Shown here: in pieces, positions 21,820-32,502 of the stretch
Position numbering within the stretch: the stretch's first letter is position 1
Layout of the letters: the number at the start of each line of letters is the position of its first letter
From: Platanthera guangdongensis
Lineage: Eukaryota; Streptophyta; Magnoliopsida; Asparagales; Orchidaceae
Assembly: GCA_039583875.1 (NCBI GenBank)
Contig: CM077166.1
Location: 78,800,564 to 78,864,563, forward strand
DNA length: 64,000 nucleotides
Reading direction: 5' to 3'
Made by a program: the position numbers and the translations under genes
Notes under the pieces: generated by a model
The model's input: the letters and a program-made list of their open reading frames with translations, nothing else
Told to the model about the DNA's origin: nothing
The model's database searches: none

Positions 21820-23382
21820 CTACATCAAACTTCCTCCATCTAACATTCCTAACTGATTCAGCAAGAATGTATGTTTCTTTTCATCCAAAGATTTGGTGAA
21901 AATATCTCCCCTTTGCAAATCAGTTGGGATATATTGAAGTTCAATTTTATTTTTCTCAACATTATCCCTTAGAAAGTGATGTCTAATTTTTATATGTTTT
22001 GTCCTACTATGGAGGACTGGATTTTGTGTAATGGAAATAACACTAGTGTTATCACAAAATATTTTAGACTTCTCTAAGTTGCAGCCATAGTCTAGGAGTT
22101 TGTTTTGAATCCACAAGATTTGTGAACAACAACTACCTGCAGCCATATATTCAGCTTCAGGAGTTGAAGTTGACACAGATGTTTTTTTCTTGCAAAACCA
22201 GGAGACAAGTCTGTCACCAAGAAACTGACAAGTTCCACTGGTGCTTTTCCTATCTATTCTGCATCCAGCATAATCAGCATCTGAAAATCCAGTTAAGTTA
22301 AATGCTGAATCTTTTGGATACCAGAGACATATATTTGGACAACTTTTCACATACATAAGAATCCTTTTTACTAAGGTTAAGTGTGACTCTCTAGGGCTCA
22401 CTTGGAATCTAGCACATATGCATGTAGCAAACATTATGTCAGGTCTACTAGCTATAAGGTACAATAAAGAGCCAATCATTTCTCTATATGTTGTCTGATC
22501 AACAGATTTCCCATGTTCATCAGCATCTAATACAGCATTAGTAGGCATAGGTGTTTTCATACATGATGCTTCAGACATACCAAATTTCTTAACCAATTCT
22601 TTTGCATACTTGGTTTGAGAGATGAATATGCCTTCAGCATGTTGTTTGACTTGCAATCCTAGAAAGAAGGATAGCTCACTCATGCTACTCATTTCAAATT
22701 TAGAATGCATTAGGTTGGAAAACCTTCTACACAAATTTGAATCAGTAGAACCAAATATAATATCATCTATATAGATGTGTACTAGTAGGGTATGGGACTT
22801 ATGGGTTCTAATAAAAAGAGTTTGGTCTACTCTACCCCTTATAAATTCATTTTTCAGAAGAAAGCATGCTAGGGTCTCATACCATGCTCTAGGAGCTTGC
22901 TTTAGACCATATAATGCTTTATGCAATTTGAAAACATAATCAGGATGAGTTGAAGAGATAAAACCTAGGGGTGGTCTGACATAGTCTCCTTCTTTGATAT
23001 TTCCATTGAGAAAAGCACTCTTTACATCCATCTGGTATACTTTGAATCCTTTGTGTACTGCATATACTAAGAAGATTCTTATGGCCTCTAACCTTGCAAC
23101 TGGTGCAAAGGTCTGGTCATAGTCTATCCCTGCTTCTTGAGAATACCCTTGAGCAACTAGCCTTGCCTTGTTCCTTACAATGATTCCTTGATCATCCAAT
23201 TTATTTCTGAACACCCATTTTGTTCCAACAATGGAGTGATCCTTTGTCCTTGGCACTAGTTCCCAAAATTTGTTCCTTTCACATTGATATAACTCCTCGT
23301 TCATTGCAATGATCCAGTGTGGATCTTGCTCTGCATCTTGAATGGATTGAGGTTCAATTTGAGAAAGAAAGCAAGTGTGCAT
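21820..23382 (-). pseudogene. pol: Copia-A reverse transcriptase and RNase H
   Basis: The final part of pol is open over 520 codons. Reverse transcriptase shows [48 protein letters not shown] and the catalytic [11 protein letters not shown]. RNase H follows with [10 protein letters not shown], the catalytic glutamate region [12 protein letters not shown] and IFCDNTSV. It ends [23 protein letters not shown] and a stop at 21820. It is in the same frame as integrase upstream, separated by a TAA. This segment on its own could encode an intact enzyme, but the polyprotein it needs is broken. Confidence 0.9.
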
Positions 23383-23388
23383 CAGGTT

Positions 23389-24984
23389 TTAGTTGACCTG
23401 ATTTCTAGTTTGCACACCAGCTGAGATGTCTCCAATCACTTGGGAGATTGGATGGTCTCTTGATGTTACTAAATCAACAGGGGGTGTTGATTGTTCACCA
23501 ACCTGTGTTATTGTTTCCTCTTGTGGTATAACAACTGGCTCTTCAAGAAGATTCTCTTCAAGATGTTGAATGACTTCTTCATCATCACTGCTTTCATCTT
23601 TTTGTATAATTTGTAACCTGTCCAAGTCTTCAGCAAGAGAGTGTACCTGCAAAGGTTCTATGGTAGAAGTATTCTTTTCCTTGAAAGACATGTTAGATTC
23701 ATCAAAAGACATATGAACAGATTCTTCAATTTTGAGAGTAGATTTATTATATATCCTATAAGCTTTACTGATCATGGAGTATCCCAGAAACACTCCATCA
23801 GCTTTAGCTTGAAATTTTACTAAGTATTTCTTGTCATTATTATGAATGTAGCAAATACAACCAAAGATTTTGAAGTAGTCTACTTTAGGTTTCTTCCCTT
23901 TGAGTAATTCATAGGGAGTCTTGCCCTTCAGTTTATGTATTAAACATCTATTCAACACATAGTTGGAGGTGTTCACTGCCTCTACCCAAAAGGATAGAGG
24001 AAGATGAGCATCTAACAACAATGTAATAGCAGATTCAATAAGGGTTCAATTTTTCCTTTCATCTACCCCATTTTGTTGAGGAGTTCTAGGAGCTGAGAAA
24101 GTGTTCATGATCCCTTCACTCTGACAGAACTCTTGCATAAGAAGAGAATCAAACTCTGTCCCATGATCACTTCTGATCAGGGCAATGTGAGTATTGAACT
24201 CACTCTGTATGCATTTGAGAAACTCTGTCAAACACTTAAAGTTATCATGCTTCTTCCTCAGAAAGAACACTCATGTGAATCTAGAGAAGTCATCTACAAC
24301 CACTAAAGTATAGGATTTCCCTCCTAAGCTTTGTACTGTAATGGGTCCAAAGAGATCCATGTGTAACAGATACAAAATCCTATGTGAATCACTCTTATTA
24401 AGTGATTTGAAACTATTTTTGGTTTGCTTGCCTAATTGACAAGCCCTGCAAAGTCCTTCCTTCTTGTAGGGGTCAGAAGGTAGTCCTATAACAAGGTTAT
24501 CCTTGGATAGCCTAGTAATGGTTCTAAGGTTTATATGTCCTAGTCTCTTATGCCATAATTCATTAGGTTTACAAATAGAGTTGAACAAGCATATATCTAC
24601 CTTAGTTGAAAGAAAATCTACAAGATAAATGTTACCTTTCCTTTTACCTGTCAACACAGTTATGTTGTCCTCTGATTTGATTTTGCAGTAGGATTTGTTG
24701 AAAGTCACTTGATAACCTTCATCACACAGTTGACTGATACTGATTAAGTTGTGCTTCAGTCCTTCCACATAGGCTACTTTCTTGAAAGTGACTGTGCCAA
24801 TCTGGACTTCACCATATCCTTTTGTTAGTCCAAAGTTTGAATCACCAAATATTACTTTGGGTCCAAGCTTGGCTTTGAAGGATGTGAATTTGTCCTTGTT
24901 TCCTGTCATGTGCTTTGAGCACCCACTATCCAAATACCATTGCTGGGTTGATGTTAGATAGGTCTTCTCCTGCACATAAAACAA
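23389..24984 (-). pseudogene. pol: Copia-A protease and integrase
   Basis: One frame broken by two TGA stops (near 24271 and 24046). Protease is seen as WYLDSGCSKHMTGN. The zinc-binding region has WHKRLGHINLR and CRACQLGKQTK. The integrase keeps the acidic triad in [17 protein letters not shown] and QQNGVDERKN. Both TGA codons fall where related elements have tryptophan (RFT-stop-VFF) or arginine (RKN-stop-TLIE), so each can be one transition. The C-terminal part carries KTPYELLKGKKP, FKIFGCICY and GVFLGYS, then an acidic linker. Confidence 0.88.
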
Positions 24985-25189
24985 TTTATTTATTTTTGAC
25001 CCAGTTTACCTTGGGCTTAGGTTGATAACCTTTAAATTCTGAAATAAAAGACATCTCTGGTTGACTCTTATAGCCTTCTGGATGATATCTCCTAGGAGGT
25101 ATTATCCATTCAGTATAAGGGTTAAACCATTGAGATGTAGGACCTCTACGATTGAAGTTTGATTTACCTTTGGAGGATTTTTCAAAACT

Positions 25190-25366
25190 CTGAGCTCTGT
25201 TCGACGATCTCTGGGCTAAGTTCGACGATCTTGGGTCGGATCATCGAGCTCCGTTCGAAGATCGACTATGCCAGAGTTCAGGGTTCAGAAATCATCGACC
25301 TGAGTTCGACGATTCAGCCTGAGATCGTTGAGGTCCATTCGGCAATCGTCGAGCTCCGTTCGACGT
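25190..25366. repeat. GTTCGACGATC/TCGTCGAGCTCCG array inside the coding region
   Basis: Seven or more copies of TTCGACGA or TCGTCGA-type half-sites occur, including TCGTCGAGCTCCGTTCGACG at 25347-25366. The array lies between gag and protease, where the frame also changes. In the gag frame it encodes repeats of SSNGAR/SSNLAQ. Confidence 0.8.
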
Positions 25367-27001
25367 TTTCTGTTGAACTTTTGTTTTCTTAGGTAAATCA
25401 GAATTCTTCATAGGCACCTCTACAACTCCATTACCTTTATCTGAGATAAACTTGATTGGGGTTGTTAATACTATGGGTTGGCTAGATGAGGCACCCAAGC
25501 CCAGTGTACTATTGAATCTTGAGTTCAATGTGCTTGTGATGTCCATTAGTTTGATACTTCTCCCATTAAGGGATTCTTCAAACTTTTTGGCCTCTGATAG
25601 CTCACTTTTCAATGAAGCTATCTGCTCCCTACAACATTCCAACTCCTCAGAGAGTTTGAGGTTTTCTGATTTTAAAGTGCAGTGTTCAGATAACTAGTTT
25701 CTGAGAGAAATGATTTCCTTCTCAGATTTTAATAAATCTAAACACAGTGCTTTAAACTCACACTTGAAGTCCTCAGAATTAAAATCAAAAGAATTTATTA
25801 CCTGGTCCTCTTTAGATTGAATCTCTGATTCTGACTATGACTCTTCTGCATCAGAATTTTGTTGTAAGGCATTGATAGCCATCATGCAGAATTCTTTTTC
25901 ATCAGCATCATCTTCATCATCACTAGAGTTGGATGAAGATTCAGATTTTTCTTCTGTCTCACTCCAAGTTTCAGCAACAAACCACTTCCTTGTATTTTTA
26001 CTCTTGCTGGAGGAGGGTTTGTCATTGCTATTTTTCTTGAAGTCCTTTTCTTTTTTGCTTTCTTTCCTGTCTTTCTTGTCCTTATTTTCATTTTCTGGAC
26101 AGTCAGGCACAATGTGGCCTAGTTTCCTGCATCCAAAACAAATAATCTCTTTGTTATTTGATTTGTCATACCTTGGCTTATCATGCCCTCTGTATGATCT
26201 TTTCCTGAAATCCTTCCTGGCCATTTTATAAAACCTTCTGGCCAGTAAGCTTAGCAGCTCTTCATTGTCTGTGACCTTGTCTTCAGGCTGATCTTCAATA
26301 GCTTTGAATGCTATTGATTTCTCTTTTTTGACTGCTGGTGAAGCAGCCTTCTACTATTCTTCTCTATTCTTGATGAGCAGCTCATAAGACTTGAGCTTGC
26401 CCAAGAGAGCTTTAGTTATGATCTCATTTAGGCTTCTGGCATCCTTGATTGTCCAGATCCTTGATTCCCAAGTGCTTGGGAAGCACATTAGGATTTTATC
26501 ATTGAGCTCAGTCAATGAGATCTCTTTGTCCAATATTTTCTGCTCATTGACTATGAGACTGAGTCTATTATACATATCTGCTACTGACTCAGCTTCTCCT
26601 TTCTTGAAGTTCTCATATTGGGTTATGAGATGAGATCTTCTATCTTTTATGTCATTAGCAGATCCTGAGACTATCTCAGATAACTTGTCCCAGATGTCCT
26701 TTGTTGAGTTGCATTCATCTACTTTTTGAAATATTTTATAAAACATAGTCTGGGCTAAAATATTCAATGCCTTAGCATCTGCCACATTCCATTTCTTGAT
26801 TTCTGCATCTGTTCCTGAAGGAGGTGGAACAACACTTGTACTTGTATTTTCTGGTTGTCTTGGACACACTGTCAAAAGAGAATTAAAAATATCTTCATCA
26901 ATAGAATTCATGTACAATCTTATCCTTGCCTTCCAAAGTGCAAACTTAGATAGATTGCACACTGGAGGTCTGGTGCTAGCATAATCTTTGCTCTGTGCCA
27001 T
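25292..27001 (-). pseudogene. gag: Copia-A gag
   Basis: The start is at 27001, about 140 bases after the primer site. Codons 1-215 form a UBN2-type gag domain (LSKFALWKARIRLYMNS, NSTKDIWDKLSE, ITQYENFKKGEAESVADM). Two adjacent TAG stops follow near 26356. The same frame then gives a CCHC knuckle (CFGCRKLGHIVPDC), a lysine-rich and then serine/acidic stretch, a TAG near 25837 and another near 25694, and a coiled-coil-like segment (25642-25292). The frame is lost in the CpG array at 25190-25366. Pol resumes in another phase at about 24984. Confidence 0.82.
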
Positions 27002-27140
27002 GGTTTTATATAAGGATAAATATAATACGAATAATAAAAATAAAAACTCTCTATGAAAGCTTGATCTTATCAGAGATCTTTTGGTTCAGGTGTTAGCCTG
27101 TAGGAAAACAACCAACCAATTAAGGTGTGGTATTTTTAAC

Positions 27141-27160
27141 CAACCTCGCTTTAATACCAA
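27141..27160 (-). other. Primer-binding site of copia-A (degenerate tRNA-Met type)
   Basis: The minus strand reads TTGGTATTAAAGCGAGG, one base after the LTR end. TGGTAT matches the tRNA-Met complement, but the following bases differ, so the site is weaker than that of copia-C. Confidence 0.65.
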
Positions 27161-27161
27161 T

Positions 27162-28086
27162 TGAAAGTGGAGGATACAATCTACCTTAACTCTAGAGGGG
27201 GGTGAATAGGGTATATTAAAATAATTTTCTAGTTAAAAACTATTTGCAACGGAAGACTTAATTTAAGTATAGGTGTAAGGTGCTTGCAGTAACTAAAAGA
27301 AAATGAATGCAAGAAATAAAACAACACAGTACACAGCAAAACACAAAGAAGCAACCAGAGGACACAAGGAGCTATAGTAGTTCCCCAATCAATCTGAGTA
27401 CATCCACTCTTCTACCACCCTATGTAGGAATCCACTGCAGGATGAGTTGATCAGGTGTCCTGGGCACCAATGAGCTTTTGATAAGGTGCTCAAAAACCAA
27501 ACCAGATTTTTTGATCAGGTGTCTTGCCACCACTGACTTTTGACAAGTTCTTAGAAACCAACACAAACTTTTGAAAGGAGTTTGAGAAACCCTTTACAGC
27601 AGAGAGAGAGAGAGGTGAGATGATCTTCTCTGTCAATAATCAGAGAGAAGATAGTGGATGTTGTCAAAGCTCCCCCTGAGATCTTGAGTTGTTCAGGAAG
27701 TGAAGCTTTATAATAGGGTGATAGACCTTCAGAAGATTTGATCTCCAGCAAAAGATAATTCCAGCAGCAGCTGAAATGTGTGGTGTCTGGAGTCTTGAAT
27801 GATAAGGCCTTTGAACACTGGAATCAAAAGGGGATCTAGAAATTTCAGTATATTGATCTCCTTCAGTGATGTGAGTTCGACGATTTGTCGACCTGAGCTC
27901 GACGAAATTACTTAGTCTCCTGAACTGAAATATCTGGTCTTGAGGGTCTTGAGGGCAGCTTTCAAACCTAAATACTAACCCTTAGACTCAATCTAATTGA
28001 CCTTTAGATCTATACAAGGAGGTCAAAACAAATTTCCTAAAGGACATAGTGATCCTTGCCCAAATCAGTAATAGGGTGTTCCAACA
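27162..28086 (-). repeat. 5' LTR of copia-A (925 bp)
   Basis: The minus strand begins TGTTGGAACACCCTATTACTG and ends CCTCCACTTTCA. Both ends match the copia-B LTR (32503-33943), including CTAGAGGGGGGTGAATAG. A TTCGACGATTTGTCGACC stretch lies near 27874. Copia-A is 0.5 kb shorter than copia-B in this LTR. Short frames inside are incidental. Confidence 0.85.
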
Positions 28087-28956
28087 GAAGGGTTCTGCCA
28101 TTTCCCTTCATCCTCCACCTTAGGGAGGTGCTTCGGGCAAGCTTTCAATGCCATATTAAGGCCCGAGCTTCCTCTAGGCCTCCTCCTTCATCCTTGAGCT
28201 TCAAGAAGATTTATATCTAGCTTTCTCCATCAAGCTAGGAGAAGTTTGTGTCATCTTCCACTAGATCGTGACACGAAGAAGACGGGTCCATTGGGTGTGA
28301 GTGACAGCCTCCTCTACCCCGGACGCGGTTGAGGACCGAGCTAGGATGCGGATTGACAACCCGGCGATTCCTTCCGTAACTCCTCTGCAAGACTATGGAT
28401 CCGGTCGATTTCACACACTTTTCTTCTCTTGTTGTTGATAGTGTATCTTAATCACTTGTATTTGATGAAGTATGTTTAGTTTGTAAAACATTTGTATACA
28501 ATCATATCTATGTGATTTTATATTTTCATTATTTGCCTGAGGTGCGCCTTTATTTTCCTTCCGCCTCCACATCTGGTTGTGTCGTACTAGCGATTTCTAG
28601 TGGCGTGTGTAGCGAAGAGGTGCTCTTGAACCTCATTCCACCGTTCTCACCACCTCATCTGCAAGCCTGCTTGTCCACCCGCCTATCAATTCGGTGCATA
28701 GCGGCCCGTGTAGTCTTACATCCCTCCTGGCGAAGCATCAAATAGTGGCATTGCATAGGAATAGTTCTTAGTGTTTTTTTTTCTGTTTCCGCTAGCATCA
28801 AAATCCCCCTTAGTTAACTCCGACCAAAGGACTTCAATCTCAAGTCCTCCTCGAAATTAACTCCACCTTACTGTGTTCCTTGAAGAGATCGATACTTGGG
28901 CAAATTCACCCATTTTATATTACTTATGTGACTGGTACACTTGCCGAGTGTGCATC
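28087..28956 (+). repeat. 3' portion of the 5' LTR of Athila-3
   Basis: It ends CCGAGTGTGCATCA next to the primer site, as the Athila-4 LTR ends CCGAGAGCGCACCA. The 5' portion is missing, replaced by copia-A. A frame at 28512-28745 is incidental. Confidence 0.75.
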
Positions 28957-28963
28957 AAGTTTT

Positions 28964-28981
28964 TGGGGTCGTTGTCGGGGA
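28964..28981 (+). other. Primer-binding site of Athila-3, tRNA-Asp type
   Basis: TGGGGTCGTTGTCGGGGA differs from the perfect tRNA-Asp complement of Athila-1 at three positions, two of them C-to-T. Confidence 0.75.
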
Positions 28982-29280
28982 ACATAGTCGTGTGAGATTT
29001 TGGAGAGGGAGATAAGAGATAGAGATGCTCTTTTCCATTTGTACATTGCATCTTTATTCTTTGCTTTAGATTTAAAATTTATTTCTTATTTTTCTTTTAC
29101 CCTTTGCTGATTTGTGATTTAGATAGCAGATCCGTGCTTTTTTTTTCTAGTTGTGTAGCACCCTTTTGGTATTTATTTTTGTTCGCTATGTATTTTGTTG
29201 CCGAGTGCAGTCTTTATGACGCTATGCGCCGATGCATCGATGTCATGGCTGATATGAAAGCCGAGCATTGAATTAGATGT

Positions 29281-30206
29281 TTGTTATGTCAAGGTGTAGG
29301 CGACATGTTGAAGGATTTCCCTCGCTTGTGCGAGCCTTCCCCCTCTAAGGGAGTGCGCGCAACAGCCTCCCGTTCACGGAAGACTGTTGTGGACAGGCCT
29401 ACCAGGGTGTTACCTGGCCCTTATACTAACATAAAGCACCTTGCTCGTTCTATAACCGTTGAGATTATAGAAGAATCTCTCGCTGCATACAGATCCTTCA
29501 TGGGTCCATCGCTCCCTTTTTTCGAGCTTCCCTTGAGTGATGACGATCACTCTTGTGCTAGCCAGCAAAAAGAGGATCAAGAATTCATGGGCGCTCCTGT
29601 ATGGGACGCTGAGATTATTCCTGTCAACGGGGTGGAGTCAGCGAATGATTTTGGGATGGGGCTTGCTTATTCAGCGCTCGATTTTGAGAGCAGTTTCGCC
29701 CCTCCGCAATTTTTGCCTGAGTTTTCTACTCCATTTTCTTGTGAGAGGCTGATGATGTCATATTTTTGGATGATTCGGTGAATGAGGTTGTGCCGAAGTG
29801 GGATGAGGATTCTTCTATCTCCAACAGAGAAGGTGGATCTTCGGTGCACTTTTACGCCTCCCAGTGGGATGAGGAATGTTCCCTTTCCGATGCGGAGGTT
29901 AGCACATCCTTATTGGACGAGGCCGTCCCTATTACCACCATGGACCTTGCGTTCTCGGATTCCCCACGATACGACTCATATGATACCTACAATGATCTCT
30001 GCCTGGATCCTGCTGAGAGTGATACCGGGATCGCTCTCCCTTATTCTGATTATTTTAGTTCTTATTCTATTTTATTACTTGATTCCCCTTCTTTATCTGA
30101 GAATGTGCAGGTTGAGCCCCCACGGGTATGCTGGGATAACGATGAGCCTGGTGTTCATGCCGTTGCCATCGCTTCCTACACATCTGTGGTTGATGACGCC
30201 TTGTAA
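29281..30206 (+). pseudogene. Acidic ORF of unknown function in Athila-3 (one frameshift)
   Basis: I do not recognise this gene. Two overlapping frames (29281-29781 and 29766-30206) read as one ORF of about 308 codons after a single shift near 29745, since the second frame continues sensibly upstream to EADDVIFLDDS. The N-terminal segment CLLCQGVGDMLKDF resembles a CCHC zinc knuckle in which His and the last Cys are lost. The rest is strongly acidic and serine-rich (WDEDSS, WDEECSLSDAE, FSDSPRYDSYDTYND), with no signal peptide or clear membrane helix. It sits where gag would be. It may be a remnant of gag and linker, or a captured sequence. Confidence 0.5.
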
Positions 30207-32171
30207 GGCAAGGATTTATTTTGTGGTAAGATGAGCGAGGACCAGCGCTCCTCCTCTTCTTATTTTTTTATTTCCTCTACCTGTATTGGGCAGGTATTAT
30301 TATTTAGGTAGAGGGGTAACTGTTTTATCTCCGTATCGATACCCATTACCGAAACGGATATTGGAACAATTACCTGTGCATTTTTTATTTCATAGACCCA
30401 TTAGCTAGAACCTTTTCCTTAGCTGAATAAGTCGTGCTGGGATGACAGAAACCCCAGTACTTATCTTTTAAGTCCTGTATTTTTATTTCTCATATCTAAC
30501 TTAGTTTAGTATTTCTTTGTATTTTATATATTTTTCTTTTTTTTGCGAAGCTCACCCCTACATTTATACATGGTAAATTCGTATTGGCGGGGTTGTGATT
30601 CTTCATATGGCGGAGCTGCTTCTGCTTGTCACGCATCTTCTGGTATGCTCACTGGCTGAGCATTGGGTAACCTCTTCCCTTGTCTCTACCTGATTTAAAT
30701 TTCTATATCATATGCTGTGTAACTTAGTTTATGTCTGGGGGAGAGTCAGTATGTGTTACCTTTTGCACGCGCACATTTCATGTCCATACTCGAAGCTTTT
30801 ATTGTTTTATTTTTATTAGTTCATCGCATCGCACACCACTGCACCCACATAAGTGCGTGCTTAGTTGTTTGCGTGTTGCGAGTTAAACTCGTTTCTTTTG
30901 TATGATTTGGGAAAATTATTGTGTTGGCATAGGATTGTGAGACGGAGTAAAATGTTGACCTTGCTCTGCTCCTAGTCAAGTGCTCTCATCTTATGTAGAA
31001 ATTGGACTAGATTTATTTTTTTGTGTGCTTATAGTTTTATATTTTTCTACTTGCGTAAAGACTTTTTACTCCACTCAAAAATTGGTGAATCCGGTGTGAA
31101 TCGAACAGTAGTGTTGGGATGTGTGTAGCCTTCACTAGACTTGTTCTGCTCGACTCGGGAGGAAGGATCATCTTTCTCGGTGGCTAAGAACTTGCCCCAA
31201 GCTACTCTCGGAGCATTGGTGCATGGTTAGTAGAGCGTGAGCGTGATGTAGGCCATCATTTTGGCCATATTTAGCTTTGTACTATTCCTAACGTCTTATC
31301 CTCGCTAAGCCCCGTTGTGCCTACCCCTTCTTTTGATTCAGCTCCATCATTATTTCACCAAAGCCTCTTAGCCAATCCTAGTCGCACACCCAAGTCGAGC
31401 TTTAGTGTTTTACATTTTTATGTTGGGGTGTTGATGTGGTGATATTCATTGTGAATATGTCGATGTGCTCCAAAGTTTATATTTGCTGAATTTGTTAAAA
31501 TAAAAAGATGACTTGAAATAAATATATGAAAATGAATTGTGAATTAAAAAGTGAAAAGAAAAAGTATAATTGAAAATCCTATTTGTGATGAGTTTGTATT
31601 TGGAGTAGGCAGTGCACACACCCATATTTTAAAAATTAAGTCTGGGGGTGTGGTGTACATGCGTGTATTTTAGTTAGCGGTAGATTTCTTTTTATGTTAG
31701 CTCATTTGGGTTAGGTGTGTAGCCTTCTTATTTATCTTTGTTTACCTCACCAAAACCCAAGCCCCATGATTATCAAATGTCCTACAGATTCATGCTCGAG
31801 TCAAACTAGTACCGTGGAGAGAGTGTAAACGGGCAAGCGTATGGTCTCCAACATTGATGGACTTCTTTGGAGGTGATCCTGAGCCCCGGTCTTTGGCAAA
31901 GCTCACCTTAGTGGCCTGCCTACTTTCTTCCTTCGCGTGACCAGAAGATTCATTGTGATTCCATTTTTGAGCAATAATAAAGTATTGATACGCATTGTGA
32001 AAAGTATAAACTATTTTGCATACTTAGAAATTTCCTTTATTATATTTTTATGCCCGTGAGCACGCGACTTCGCATGGTACTCCATACCACAATTTCTAGT
32101 TAGCTAAATCACTTTCCCTATCTGCATAGATTTTGTTTTTTCGGGACGCGCAAACAGGTAAGTGTGGGGTG
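30207..32171 (+). other. Long noncoding 3' region of Athila-3
   Basis: About 2 kb without a gene. It contains two purine tracts (GTCTGGGGGAGAG near 30733 and AAGTCTGGGGGTGTGG near 31640), a 41-bp block identical to Athila-4 (31158-31198 versus 60891-60931), a second conserved block (31795-31910 versus 61530-61640), and the final tract AAGTGTGGGGTG (32160-32171) just before the LTR. Confidence 0.75.
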
Positions 32172-32502
32172 TGATGAGTCCAATTTATATAGTGTTTTTC
32201 GGACTCATCTGGGCAAGTTTTCACGCACTTGCACTTTAAATGCAATCCTGTAGTTTTTTCCCAAGCTTAAAGCCAGCCACCCAGCCTCCTCCCTAGGCAG
32301 CCATCGCCAACACCACCTCCATTGAGGTGATGGCTATCGCCTGATGGTGGTTTGGCCGCCGAAGGTGGTTGTTTCCGGCGAACCCTCCACCATGATTTTT
32401 TTGGAAAATCTCGATTTTTTCTCACCGAATCGGTCTCAATTGAGCCTGATTTCTCTCTTAATGGTTATATGATACTAGCCTAAGGGGAGAGGAGGAGAAG
32501 TT
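32172..32502 (+). repeat. 5' portion of the 3' LTR of Athila-3
   Basis: It starts TGATGAGTCCAATTTATA and carries the edge inverted repeat GATGAGTCC/GGACTCATC. It is cut at 32502 by the copia-B LTR. The rest would lie beyond copia-B. Confidence 0.82.

Larger units (their letters stand above)
18481..28086 (-). mobile_element. Copia-A: SIRE-like Ty1/copia element, interrupted
   Basis: On the minus strand the order is 5' LTR (28086-27162), primer site, gag, protease-integrase, reverse transcriptase-RNase H (to 21820), gypsy-F inserted at 21819-19511, and an env-like third frame (19506-18493) cut by copia-C. No 3' LTR remains. Its 5' LTR abuts the Athila-3 LTR at 28087, so copia-A probably inserted into Athila-3. 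Confidence 0.78.
28087..32502 (+). mobile_element. Athila-3: non-autonomous Athila-like element without gag-pol
   Basis: The plus strand has the end of a 5' LTR (28087-28956), a tRNA-Asp-type primer site, a 3.2-kb internal region with one acidic reading frame, a long noncoding 3' region, a polypurine tract and the first 331 bp of the 3' LTR (32172-32502). There is no trace of protease, reverse transcriptase or integrase. The noncoding 3' region matches Athila-4 (60110-61883) block by block, so it is probably a derivative that uses proteins of Athila-4-like relatives. Confidence 0.75.

Noticed and set aside
29281..30206. Acidic frame as an independent host gene
   Set aside because: It lies between a primer-binding site and the 3' region of an LTR element on the same strand, with no sign of introns or its own promoter.
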